DNA from: Candidatus Nitrosotalea sinensis
GTDB lineage: Archaea; Thermoproteota; Nitrososphaeria; Nitrososphaerales; Nitrosopumilaceae
Direction: 5' to 3'
Assembly: GCF_900143675.1 (NCBI RefSeq)
Contig: NZ_FRFC01000003.1
Coordinates: forward strand, 278,095 to 342,094
Length of the DNA: 64,000 nucleotides
Position 1 is the stretch's first letter; each line of letters begins with the position of its first letter. Positions 36,763-45,363 of this stretch are shown piece by piece. Under the pieces are notes generated by a model. That model ran no database searches, had not been told where the DNA came from, and saw only the letters and a list, made by a program, of their open reading frames with translations. The translations under genes were made by a program, and so were the position numbers.

Positions 36763-37267
36763 TTCTGTATTTTTAGCTCTTTCTGTTCTAACAATTGGTT
36801 CCGCAATTGTAGCACTTGAAATTAGATCATTGATTTATGGTTCAATAGCATTGATGCTTACTCTGTCTGGCGTTGCAGGGTTCTTCTTATTGCTTGATGC
36901 TCCATTTGTAGCAATGTTTCAACTCTCGGTATATGTTGGCTCTATTGCAGTTCTCATATTGTTTACAGTCATGTTGGTAAGACGAGATTTGATCTTCAAC
37001 AAAGTTGAGGATAAACGTAGAAGATATGCCGGTATTGGGCTAATGATAGTACTCATGTTAGGTATTGGAACAATAATAATTGGTTCTGGGCTGAAAACAA
37101 TGGATACACACTCATCAGCAGTAGATTACAAAAAGATTGGAGAAGATTTTCTAACATATTATTCACCTGCATTAATAGTGATGGCATTAATTCTAGCATC
37201 ATCGATTATTGGTGCAATGACACTGGCAAGAAGGGAGGATGTAATAAATGACCAACGGGCTGATTGA
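36755..37267 (+). CDS. nuoJ: Complex I subunit J
   Basis: A 170-residue membrane subunit with five hydrophobic helices and the conserved FQLSVYVGSIAVLILFTVML helix that includes the pi-bulge region. The ATG at 36755 overlaps nuoI by 8 nt and gives a hydrophobic start; an in-frame ATG at 36737 would add six polar residues. It overlaps nuoK by 20 nt. Confidence 0.88.
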   Translation: MVDSVFLALSVLTIGSAIVALEIRSLIYGSIALMLTLSGVAGFFLLLDAPFVAMFQLSVYVGSIAVLILFTVMLVRRDLIFNKVEDKRRRYAGIGLMIVLMLGIGTIIIGSGLKTMDTHSSAVDYKKIGEDFLTYYSPALIVMALILASSIIGAMTLARREDVINDQRAD

Positions 37268-37553
37268 TTTTATTCTAGTTTCAGTGGCATTACTTGCCAT
37301 TGGAATCTATGGAATTGCTGTAAAGAGAAATGCAATTCGTATGTTATTTGGAATTGAAATGGTTGTTAATTCTGCTAATCTAAACTTGGTGGCATTTTCA
37401 CGATACATACCAAACAGTCAAGGCCAAACATTTGCTCTCTTTTCCATTGCCATAGCTGCTGCAGAAGTTGCAGTTGGACTAGCACTGGTAATAGTAGCGT
37501 ATAGAATGTACAGAAACATTGACATTGCAGACTTTAGGAGCTTGAAAGGATAA
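37248..37553 (+). CDS. nuoK: Complex I subunit K
   Basis: A 101-residue membrane subunit of the MrpC/NuoK family with three helices. Conserved Glu residues appear in FGIEMVVNSANLNLVAFS and in AAAEVAVGLALVI, both part of the proton path. Overlaps nuoJ by 20 nt; its stop overlaps the nuoM start by one base. Confidence 0.93.
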   Translation: MTNGLIDFILVSVALLAIGIYGIAVKRNAIRMLFGIEMVVNSANLNLVAFSRYIPNSQGQTFALFSIAIAAAEVAVGLALVIVAYRMYRNIDIADFRSLKG

Positions 37554-39109
37554 TGCAATTCGTACTATTACAAGCTATATTCTTACCATTGCTGCTTTCA
37601 CCAGTAGCATATTTCCTCGGACGTAAGATTGGTGCAACAGCTGCGGCATTGTTTAGCTTTGGATTGTTGTTATATTGCACAGTTCTGGTAATCACTCCCG
37701 CATTATCTGGAACATCATATGAGGAACACTATCAATGGACTCAGTTATTTGGTGAATTTGGTTTATTACTTGATGGTCTTGCATCCCCATTTGCAATCAT
37801 CATCTATGTTGTATCTACATTGGTTGCTCTCTTCTCAAAACCATACATGGTTTCAAGAATCACTAAAGTGTTTGAAGAAAAAATGAAAGAAAAACAATTG
37901 ATTGGAGGAGGAACTGAAATAATTGAATCTACAGCTACTAAAGATCATGTCAACCACCAAATTGGTGCATACTATGCACTCTTCCTTGTCATGGCAATGG
38001 GAATGCTTGGTACTGTCCTTGCAACCAATCTGATAGAATTTTATGTCTTCTTTGAGGTTATGCTTATTCCTGCATTTTTCATGTTAGCATTTTGGGGTTA
38101 TGAGTCAAGAAGAAGAGTTGCATTATTGTTCTTCTTCTGGACTCATGTAGGTGCAGTAATTCTCTTACTTGGTTTTCTTTCAATTGGTCTAAGTGTTGGT
38201 AGCTTTAACTATGCTGATATCAAAACGCATGGAATTCCGCCACATGTTCTAGGACTGGCAGCAGTTGCAATAATAGTTGGTCTCACAGTAAAGATGGCCT
38301 CATTTGTAGTTCACATGTGGCTACCACATGTCTACAAGGCATCGCCTACACCACTTAATGCATTATCGTCTGGAGCAATGCTTGGAGTCGGTGCATATGG
38401 TTTCTTTAGACTGATAATAATGCTGATGCCAGGTCAGTATGAACACTTTGCTCTTGCATTGAATATCTGGGGCTTGGCCACAATGATCTATGGTGGAGTC
38501 ATGGCACTAGTCCAGGATGATATTAGGAAATTGTTTGCATATTCTAGTATTAGTCAAATGGGTTACATCTTGTTTGGGATTGGCTCTGCTTCTGCACTTG
38601 GACTTTCTGGCTCCGAAATGTTGTTTGTCTCTCACAGCTTGGGTAAAGTAATTTTGTTTATGATGGCCGGTGCAATAATCTTGCAAGTAGGAACTCGAAG
38701 TATAACACAGATGGGAGGACTTGCAGGAAAAATGCCAATAACTGCAGTATGCTCTATGATTGGAGCTCTAACATTGATGGGCGTTCCACCAACAAGTGGA
38801 TTCATGTCCGAATGGACCATGTTCTATGGTGCATTACAAACTGCCATCCAACAGGGTTCTATGATTAGAATGATTACATTTGGTCTGGGTCTTGTTGCAA
38901 CAGTAATTACTATGGCATACATCTTGTGGATGATAAAACGAGTCTTCTTTGGAAAACTTCCAGAACATTTGGAAAATACAAGAGAAGCCAATTGGTATGT
39001 AACAGGCCCAATGATGGTTCTTGCAGGATTTAGTGTTGTTATTGGAATATATCCTGACATCTTCTTTAACCAAATAATTCCTTTCATGAGGGGACTTGTA
39101 GGAGTTTAG
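37553..39109 (+). CDS. nuoM: Complex I antiporter-like subunit M
   Basis: A 518-residue polytopic subunit related to Mrp antiporters. It has a Glu in helix 5 (EFYVFFEVMLIPAFF), the Lys in VKMASFVVHMWLPHVYKASPTP (read around WLPHVYKASP) and the Lys-rich KLFAYSSISQMGY motif. These form one of the proton channels. In this operon nuoM precedes nuoL, the reverse of the bacterial L-M order. Confidence 0.92.
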   Translation: MQFVLLQAIFLPLLLSPVAYFLGRKIGATAAALFSFGLLLYCTVLVITPALSGTSYEEHYQWTQLFGEFGLLLDGLASPFAIIIYVVSTLVALFSKPYMVSRITKVFEEKMKEKQLIGGGTEIIESTATKDHVNHQIGAYYALFLVMAMGMLGTVLATNLIEFYVFFEVMLIPAFFMLAFWGYESRRRVALLFFFWTHVGAVILLLGFLSIGLSVGSFNYADIKTHGIPPHVLGLAAVAIIVGLTVKMASFVVHMWLPHVYKASPTPLNALSSGAMLGVGAYGFFRLIIMLMPGQYEHFALALNIWGLATMIYGGVMALVQDDIRKLFAYSSISQMGYILFGIGSASALGLSGSEMLFVSHSLGKVILFMMAGAIILQVGTRSITQMGGLAGKMPITAVCSMIGALTLMGVPPTSGFMSEWTMFYGALQTAIQQGSMIRMITFGLGLVATVITMAYILWMIKRVFFGKLPEHLENTREANWYVTGPMMVLAGFSVVIGIYPDIFFNQIIPFMRGLVGV

Positions 39110-39111
39110 AC

Positions 39112-41196
39112 ATGGCTATCTTACCTTTTGATTTTAGTTCTGGATTTGGAGACTTGAGTGTATGGGCAATCTGGATATTGCCATTTGTAGCCGCATTGAT
39201 AATACCTGCTTTTGGCCGAGTATCGAAAAGATCAACAGGCTGGGTCGCAGTAGCATTTGCTCTTGCAAGCGCAATATCTGCAGTGACTCTACTTCCAGCT
39301 GCACTTGGTAATCATGAAATTCATAACCAAATACCGTGGATTTCATCTATTGGACTCAAAGCTGGTGTCCTTGCTGATCCACTTGCAGTAATAATGAGTA
39401 ACATTGTGGCATGGATTTCATTTTTGATATTTGTGTACAGTACTGGCTACATGAAAGGCGACAAGGATCTTACCAGATTCTTCTTCTGGATGGCCTTTTT
39501 CCTAGGCTCTATGCAGCTTATTGTTTTATCAGACAACTTTTTGCAACTCTTCTTTGGTTGGGAAGGAGTAGGTCTTGCATCTTATGCACTAGTAGGATTC
39601 TGGTATAGGGACAAGAAGAAGGATCATGTGGGAGTAGAGGGACGACATGTGCTCGGACTGGTAGATTATTACTCTCCAACTCATTCTGGAATGAAGGCAT
39701 TCATCATGACAAAAGTAGGTGATATCATGATGCTTGCAGGAATGTTCCTTATCTTTGCATTTGCTGGAACTTTTGGATTTAGAGAACTTACCGCAAATAC
39801 AAGCTGGGCTACTGCCATGTCTGCACAACACTTGCTCATTCCTGCCGCAGTGTTGTTGTTTGGTGGTGCTATAGGTAAGTCAGCACAATTCCCACTCAAT
39901 GAATGGTTGCTTGAAGCAATGACTGGACCTACTGCTGTATCCGCACTCATTCACGCTGCAACCATGGTAAAAGCTGGTGTATTCTTGGTGGCACGTCTTG
40001 CTCCACTCTTCTTTGCACTTGCTGCAATTGGAATAAACATGGATCAATTCTTTGAAGTAATAGCCTGGGTTGGAGCCATAACTGCACTCTTGCTTGCTAC
40101 TCAAGGAATGGTACATCCTGAAATAAAGAAAGTTCTTGCATATTCTACTGGATCACAGATAGGCTATATGATGATGGCTCTTGGTGTAGCAGGTCTGTCT
40201 AAACAATTTGTTGATGGTTATACTGCTGGATTCTTCCACTTGATTTCACATGCTATGTTCAAAGCTTCTTTGTTCATGGCAGCTGGTTCTCTGTTACACA
40301 TTGTAGGTTCTAGATTCATGACTGATATGGGTGGTCTTAGAAAGTACATGAAAAAGACATATGTATTCATGTGGGCAGCAGGACTTGGATTGATGGGAGC
40401 CCCGTTCATATCTACTGGATTTTGGAGTAAGGATGCAATCTTTGGTGCCGTGTATCAGTCTGGTAGCACTTGGGCAATTCCATTGTTTGCAATAGCAGTT
40501 ATTACTGCTGTAATTACCGCATTCTATACAACTAGAATGATAGGTTTGGTATTCTTTGGTAACAAGAGTAAACATGTAGAAGAATTAGAAAAAGAAGGGC
40601 ATCACATACACGAAGCTGGCCCATCAATGTGGATTCCATATGGAATACTTGCTGTACTCACAATTGGAATTGGTGTTATGGGTCTTGCATTTGAACACCA
40701 AATTCATGATCTATTTGTCAACTACTTGAGCTCTACATTTGGAATCAAATCAAGTATGGATATAGTTGCTACTGAATCTCAACCATTACTTGGAGGATTC
40801 TTGGAAGGTGTTAATCCAATAGCTTTGATGGCTTCGCTTGCTGCATTTGCAATTGGATTTGGACTAGGATACATATTCTACATTGGAAGATTTGTCGATC
40901 CTGTTAAATTTGTAAATTCAAATATTTTCTTTTATGCAATTCATAAATTCTTCCTAAATAGATGGTATCTTAACGCAATAATCTATTGGGCATTTGTGGT
41001 AGCTCCACTATATGCTGCTCGTGGTCTTTACAAATACTTTGAAAATATCGTGTTGGAGGGATTCAACGTGGTTCCTGAGAGGACTATGGCAGGTGGAGCA
41101 AGAATAATGCAAGCAACACAGACCGGAGTCTCACAATCTTATCTATACATATTTGGAGTAGGTATACTAATCGTAGTATTCCTGTTGTTAATTTAG
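39112..41196 (+). CDS. nuoL: Complex I antiporter-like subunit L
   Basis: A 694-residue subunit, the distal antiporter-like pump. It contains FFGWEGVGLASYALVGFW, SAQFPLNEWLLEAMTGPT (part) and KKVLAYSTGSQIGYM. The extra C-terminal region (about 500-694) with more helices corresponds to the lateral helix arm seen only in NuoL. It starts two bases after nuoM. Confidence 0.93.
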   Translation: MAILPFDFSSGFGDLSVWAIWILPFVAALIIPAFGRVSKRSTGWVAVAFALASAISAVTLLPAALGNHEIHNQIPWISSIGLKAGVLADPLAVIMSNIVAWISFLIFVYSTGYMKGDKDLTRFFFWMAFFLGSMQLIVLSDNFLQLFFGWEGVGLASYALVGFWYRDKKKDHVGVEGRHVLGLVDYYSPTHSGMKAFIMTKVGDIMMLAGMFLIFAFAGTFGFRELTANTSWATAMSAQHLLIPAAVLLFGGAIGKSAQFPLNEWLLEAMTGPTAVSALIHAATMVKAGVFLVARLAPLFFALAAIGINMDQFFEVIAWVGAITALLLATQGMVHPEIKKVLAYSTGSQIGYMMMALGVAGLSKQFVDGYTAGFFHLISHAMFKASLFMAAGSLLHIVGSRFMTDMGGLRKYMKKTYVFMWAAGLGLMGAPFISTGFWSKDAIFGAVYQSGSTWAIPLFAIAVITAVITAFYTTRMIGLVFFGNKSKHVEELEKEGHHIHEAGPSMWIPYGILAVLTIGIGVMGLAFEHQIHDLFVNYLSSTFGIKSSMDIVATESQPLLGGFLEGVNPIALMASLAAFAIGFGLGYIFYIGRFVDPVKFVNSNIFFYAIHKFFLNRWYLNAIIYWAFVVAPLYAARGLYKYFENIVLEGFNVVPERTMAGGARIMQATQTGVSQSYLYIFGVGILIVVFLLLI

Positions 41197-41206
41197 GAGA
41201 TAGAAA

Positions 41207-42694
41207 ATGATAGACTTTACATCAACACCAATCATGTTAACTCTGATACTGGGAACAATAGGAATGTTAATTCCTGTCATAAATGTGGCAAGAAAAGAAA
41301 AAGGTTCTTCAGTTTATGGAATCATAACACTTGGTGCACTGCTTACATCAATAGGCTTTGTCATATATCAGATAATTACAAAACAAATAACCCAGTCTGC
41401 AATATTTTCATCTAATGTACTTGTAGATGACAAGTTTGGTTCATTCTTTGCAATAGCAATGCTAATTGTTGGAATAATGACGACAGTTGGTTCGTTTAAC
41501 TATATGCGCAATAGGGCAAATCCTGCTGTATACTATTCTCTGATCTTGCTTTCCTCTATTGGAATGGTACTGATTGCATATTCTACTGATCTAGTCATGT
41601 TGTTTGTATCTTGGGAACTCATGAGTATTCCTACATACGTGCTTGCTGGATATCTAAAGAAAGATCCATCATCAAACGAGGCTGCTATCAAGTACTTTTT
41701 GTTTGGAGCCTTATCATCTGGAATCATAATTTATGGAATATCTATCGCGTATGGTCTAACAGGTTCTACCAACATCGAACAGGTGATTGCAGGATTTTCA
41801 CATCTATCGCCTGACATGATGCCTCTTGCCATTCTTGCAGTGGGAATGTTCATTGCAGGATTTGGATTCAAGATTGGTCTTGTTCCATTCCATATGTGGT
41901 TACCCGACGCATACGAAGGTTCTCCACCTACAATCGCAGCATTGCTTGCAGCTGGTACAAAGAAAGCTGGCTTTGCAGCAGCACTGCGAGTAGTAATTAT
42001 GGGCGCAATAGCTTTGAACCTCCACTGGGCATTTGCACTTGCCGTAATTGCTATAGTTACAATGACTGTAGGAAACTTGGCAGCAATAAGACAAAGAAAT
42101 CTTACCCGAATGCTTGCATATTCAAGTATAGGTCAGGCCGGATACATCCTAATTGGTCTTAGTGTTGCACCAATATCTCCAATTGGAATACAAGCGTCGC
42201 TATTTCACATATTGAATCATTCTGTAATGAAAGCTGCTGCCTTTATTGCAGTTGCAGGCATAGTTACAACTCTTGGAGTTACCCATATTGAAAAGATAAA
42301 AGGTCTTGGCAAAAAAATGCCCATTACCGCATTTGGTCTTACTATATCATTACTTGCTCTAGCAGGTGTTCCACCACTTAATGGATTTTGGAGTAAATTG
42401 ATGCTATTTGGTTCTGCAATAGATGCAGGGCACACTGTATCTTGGGCTCCGTATCTTGCAATAGCTGGAGTACTAAACAGTGCTCTTTCACTGGCTTATT
42501 ATGGTTGGATAATACGAAAGATGTACTTTGAAGATGATGGAGAACAAAAGAGAGTCAAGGAACCAAAGTCTGTAATTACAGTGATGATATTCTCAATAAT
42601 ATTCATAGTTGGAATAGGTGTCTACCCAGACCCAATAATCCAATTTGCAAAATCTGCAGTTCCAATAATGAGTGGATTGCCAGCTATACACTAA
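41207..42694 (+). CDS. nuoN: Complex I antiporter-like subunit N
   Basis: A 495-residue antiporter-like subunit. Motifs include FVSWELMSIPTYVLAGYLKK (part), KIGLVPFHMWLPDAYEG and RMLAYSSIGQAGYI, with Lys and Glu residues in the central channel. It is the last gene of the operon, with an AGGAG-like site (GGAGATAG) before the ATG. The 3' end overlaps the convergent prenyl synthase gene by 11 nt. Confidence 0.94.
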   Translation: MIDFTSTPIMLTLILGTIGMLIPVINVARKEKGSSVYGIITLGALLTSIGFVIYQIITKQITQSAIFSSNVLVDDKFGSFFAIAMLIVGIMTTVGSFNYMRNRANPAVYYSLILLSSIGMVLIAYSTDLVMLFVSWELMSIPTYVLAGYLKKDPSSNEAAIKYFLFGALSSGIIIYGISIAYGLTGSTNIEQVIAGFSHLSPDMMPLAILAVGMFIAGFGFKIGLVPFHMWLPDAYEGSPPTIAALLAAGTKKAGFAAALRVVIMGAIALNLHWAFALAVIAIVTMTVGNLAAIRQRNLTRMLAYSSIGQAGYILIGLSVAPISPIGIQASLFHILNHSVMKAAAFIAVAGIVTTLGVTHIEKIKGLGKKMPITAFGLTISLLALAGVPPLNGFWSKLMLFGSAIDAGHTVSWAPYLAIAGVLNSALSLAYYGWIIRKMYFEDDGEQKRVKEPKSVITVMIFSIIFIVGIGVYPDPIIQFAKSAVPIMSGLPAIH

Positions 42695-43535
42695 GCATAG
42701 TAAGATCTAAAAGACTCTCTAATCTTGTTCTTGCAGGACCTTCATTTATCTTTCTTAGAGTTGTCTTTGCTTTCTTTGAATATGTGTTAAGCATTATCTC
42801 CATCTTGTCAAATACAACTCTTGGATCTGAACTCTTTTTGATTAATATGTTAAACAGCTTGTCTTCATTATTCCAATCTTGTAAATCATCTCGTATTTGA
42901 TATGCAATTCCCATATTCTTACCATATTCTGCAAGAGCTAAAATTTGCTCTTCTGTGCCACCTCCTAAGATTGCCCCTATCTTTGCAGCTGCCTCAAATG
43001 CTGTGGCAGTCTTGTATTCCATCACCTTGACATAATCATCAAATGTTACATCTTCACTTGTTTCTAGTCTTGTCTCAAGCATTTCGCCTTCACTCATCAT
43101 CATAGCCGTGATTGCAAGCTCTCGTCCTATTCTTGCATTGTCAAGTCTGGATGAAATGTTCAAAATTAAACCAAGAACAAAATCGCCAGTAATTATGCTT
43201 GTATTGTATCCATATTTTATGTGGAAAGGATCTTTTCTTCTTCGTAATATTTCGTTGTCTATTATGTCATCATGTATAACAGATTCTGTGTGCAATAATT
43301 CAACCGCACATGATGCAGAATAGGCATTTTGATCACATTTTCCTATGCTCTCTGCAGATAAGATTAGAATCAGTGGCCTAATTCTTTTCCCGCCTTCAAG
43401 GGCGTATTGTAGAGGCTCAAAAAACTCAGATGCTGAATACAACTCTAATTCTTGTTTTATTGCAAGATCAACCTTGCCTATGTAATTTTCAAAGTCTTTT
43501 ATGAGCGGATTTATCTCAAAATTCTTTCTATCCAA
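42684..43535 (-). CDS. Polyprenyl diphosphate synthase (GGPP-type)
   Basis: A 283-residue trans-prenyltransferase. The first Asp-rich motif DDIID is at residues 89-93 and the second, DDLQD, near 218. It condenses IPP with allylic diphosphates to give geranylgeranyl (C20) or farnesylgeranyl chains used in archaeal ether lipids. Aromatic residues next to the first motif would set chain length; the sequence preceding it (LLHTESVIH) suggests a medium product, which I cannot fix. It is a little shorter than the usual 320-330 residues. Geranylgeranyl reductase, which saturates such chains, is at 59.8 kb. Confidence 0.88.
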   Translation of the reverse strand: MDRKNFEINPLIKDFENYIGKVDLAIKQELELYSASEFFEPLQYALEGGKRIRPLILILSAESIGKCDQNAYSASCAVELLHTESVIHDDIIDNEILRRRKDPFHIKYGYNTSIITGDFVLGLILNISSRLDNARIGRELAITAMMMSEGEMLETRLETSEDVTFDDYVKVMEYKTATAFEAAAKIGAILGGGTEEQILALAEYGKNMGIAYQIRDDLQDWNNEDKLFNILIKKSSDPRVVFDKMEIMLNTYSKKAKTTLRKINEGPARTRLESLLDLTMLSV

Positions 43536-43590
43536 TCATCTGCACTAGCTATCGTAAGACCTAGTTAGGATATTAATGCTTTTGAAGTGG

Positions 43591-43682
43591 TGCTCCAGCC
43601 GGGATTTTCATCATGTAAGAATTTGAACCCGGGTCGTAGGATTGAAAGTCCCACATGCTTGACCGGTCTACACCACTGGAGC
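43591..43682 (-). tRNA. tRNA-Glu (anticodon TTC) with T-loop intron
   Basis: On the minus strand the acceptor GCTCCAG pairs with CTGGAGC, discriminator A, and CCA is encoded (43588-43590). The anticodon stem TGGGA/TCCTA encloses CTTTCAA, anticodon TTC for GAA/GAG. The T stem CCGGG/CCCGG is perfect, but the loop TTCAAAT is followed by 17 extra bases before the 3' half of the stem. Removal gives the standard seven-base T loop, so a short intron at about position 58-60 is the simplest explanation. Confidence 0.88.
43604..43620 (-). other. Probable non-canonical tRNA intron (17 nt, T loop)
   Basis: This insert separates TTCAAAT from CCCGG. Because A and T residues repeat at the edges, the true borders may slide by a few bases (within 43603-43622). 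Its length is near the lower limit for archaeal tRNA introns. TTCA in the loop can pair with TGAA in the insert, giving a small helix near the splice sites. Confidence 0.72.
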
Positions 43683-43767
43683 CCAACTTGCATCCTATTT
43701 TATATCCATAAAATCCTTTTGAAGCCATTTCAAAAGATTTTTTTATTGCTAGAATTTGATAATTCGC

Positions 43768-44406
43768 ATGAATTCCCTTATTCAGAGAATTGACAAGATA
43801 ATTGAAGAACAAAGTCTGTTAAAGCACAAATTCTATGTTATGTGGAATGAGGGTAAATTATCAATTGATTCACTTAACGGTTATTCAAGAGAATACTTGC
43901 AGCTAGTAAAATCGGTACCTTTGTTTGTAGACAAGATTATGACAAATAGCCCGGGTGAGCTCAAAGACGCAATTGCATTAAACAGGGATGAAGAATCAGA
44001 ACATATTGCACCATGGATGAATTTTGCACAATCTTTAGGTGTACACCAAAATGACCTAAGTACATATGAAGGACTTGACTTGACAAAACAAGCAGTTTCT
44101 AATCTTTCTTCACTGATGAATTCTTTTGAGGGCGGTGCTGCAGCAATGTATGCTCTAGAACAAGAAATACCAAAAATCAGTCTCACAAAAATTGATGGAC
44201 TGAGAAAATTCTATGGAATATCAGATGATAGGGCAATAGAATATTTCAGATTGCATGCAGAAGCTGACATTAGACATGCTGCTCTGTGGAGACAAGTCTT
44301 GGAAAAAACTCCTGCATCAAGAGAGGATGAATTGGTTCAAATTGCAATAAAATCAATGGCTGCTCAAAATATGCTACTTGACAGCTGCTACAATGCTTAC
44401 TGTTAA
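43768..44406 (+). CDS. CADD-like dimetal protein, putative p-aminobenzoate synthase
   Basis: With the ATG at 43768 the product is 212 residues of the haem-oxygenase-like fold (TenA/PqqC/CADD). Metal-ligand candidates of the CADD group are visible: EESEH early, Glu in YALEQEIPK, and the HAEADIRH run (H-x3-D-x2-H). The Lys of EIPKIS corresponds to a Lys proposed to be essential in CADD. Chlamydial CADD and a Nitrosomonas homologue replace the usual pABA pathway, so a role in the aminobenzoate part of folate or tetrahydromethanopterin is likely. TenA-type thiaminase is the alternative. Confidence 0.65.
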   Translation: MNSLIQRIDKIIEEQSLLKHKFYVMWNEGKLSIDSLNGYSREYLQLVKSVPLFVDKIMTNSPGELKDAIALNRDEESEHIAPWMNFAQSLGVHQNDLSTYEGLDLTKQAVSNLSSLMNSFEGGAAAMYALEQEIPKISLTKIDGLRKFYGISDDRAIEYFRLHAEADIRHAALWRQVLEKTPASREDELVQIAIKSMAAQNMLLDSCYNAYC

Positions 44407-44449
44407 CTCTATACTATTTTATAGCGCGTGTCAATTTTGCTCTTTCGTA

Positions 44450-44523
44450 GGGCCCATAACTCAGCTTGGTAGAGTAACCGGCTCATAACCGGTGAGCCAA
44501 GGGATCGAAGCCCTTTGGGCCCA
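44450..44523 (+). tRNA. tRNA with anticodon CAT (Ile2-like, or elongator Met)
   Basis: The acceptor GGGCCCA pairs with TGGGCCC, discriminator A. The anticodon stem ACCGG/CCGGT encloses CTCATAA. The stem lacks the GGG/CCC run of initiator tRNA. The GGGCCC acceptor is the usual one of isoleucine tRNAs, so this could be the AUA-reading Ile2, whose C34 is modified to agmatidine; elongator Met is the alternative. The T loop is ATCGAAG, with A in place of the nearly invariant T54. No intron and no encoded CCA. Confidence 0.85.
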
Positions 44524-44670
44524 CTAATTCATTTTCTCTATTTGATATTTTTCTATACTTGTTTTCTAATCTGATTATTTTTTGAATTTTTTGTTTTGAT
44601 ATGTCAATTTTAAAATAAGCAGTAACTTATTTTCATTTGGCCGCAATGAAGAATCAGAGTTATAACTGAC

Positions 44671-44716
44671 CTGATGATGTAAAGGCATTTGTCTGAGCTG
44701 CCTACACTAGTGATGA
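44671..44716 (+). ncRNA. Weak candidate C/D-box-like small RNA
   Basis: Within the 257-bp gap after tRNA(CAT) the plus strand holds CTGATGA (44671), CTGA (44693) and GTGATGA (44710), in the order C, D', C'. Fifteen bases separate C from D', fitting a methylation guide. A final CTGA is missing and the D'-C' spacer (13 nt) is long. It may be chance in an AT-rich leader. Confidence 0.2.
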
Positions 44717-44750
44717 TCAAATCATTGATTTTATCCCAAATGTTATAGAG

Positions 44751-44760
44751 TATATATAAA
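44751..44760 (+). promoter_or_regulatory. Strong TATA box for tbp
   Basis: TATATATAAA is centred about 25 bp before the tbp start codon (44781). This spacing puts the transcript start at or next to the ATG, so the mRNA is probably leaderless. A strong TATA in front of the TATA-binding protein gene would permit autoregulation. Confidence 0.6.
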
Positions 44761-44780
44761 GCGCGTATTTAAACACCGAA

Positions 44781-45344
44781 ATGCCCCAAACAAAACCTAT
44801 TGTAAGTATAGAAAACGTTGTGGCATCTGCTTCAATTGATCAAAGACTTGATCTTAATATAATCACTCAGACATTTCCTGATGTTGAATATCATCCTGAT
44901 CAATTTCCAGGTCTAGTTTTCAGAATAAAATCTCCAAAAACTGCTACATTAATTTTCAGTTCTGGGAAAATGGTTTGCACTGGAGCAAAATCAGAGGAAC
45001 AATCCATAAAGGCAGTACGAAGTGTTGTACAAATTTTGCGAAAGGGAGGAGTTAAAATAAAAAAAGATGCAGTGATTGTAATTCAAAACATTGTCGCATC
45101 TGCAAATCTTGGTGGCAAGATACATCTTGAACAAGCAGCACGTAATCTTCCAAGAAGCATGTATGAGCCAGAACAATTTCCTGGATTAATACATAGGATG
45201 CTTGACCCTAAAACGGTCATATTGCTATTTGCATCTGGAAAACTTGTATGTACTGGAGCAAAAAAAGAATCTGATGTGTATCGCTCAGTACATAATCTAC
45301 ATACTCTTTTGGAAGAAAAAAGACTGATGATTTATGAAAGTTAA
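44781..45344 (+). CDS. tbp: TATA-box-binding protein
   Basis: A 187-residue general transcription factor made of two homologous halves (about 1-90 and 91-180). Each half carries the matching segments VENVVASA-like (IENVVASASIDQ, IQNIVASANLGG), EQFPGL and FxSGKxVCTGAK. The pseudo-twofold saddle binds and bends TATA boxes and recruits TFB and RNA polymerase. Length and repeat structure are normal; a short acidic tail is reduced. Transcribed alone from a strong TATA box. Confidence 0.97.
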   Translation: MPQTKPIVSIENVVASASIDQRLDLNIITQTFPDVEYHPDQFPGLVFRIKSPKTATLIFSSGKMVCTGAKSEEQSIKAVRSVVQILRKGGVKIKKDAVIVIQNIVASANLGGKIHLEQAARNLPRSMYEPEQFPGLIHRMLDPKTVILLFASGKLVCTGAKKESDVYRSVHNLHTLLEEKRLMIYES

Positions 45345-45363
45345 TTGCAAAAATTAATTTAAA

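Noticed and set aside
44450..44523. Initiator tRNA-Met
   Set aside because: The anticodon stem lacks three consecutive G-C pairs and the acceptor begins G1-C72, so it is not an archaeal initiator.
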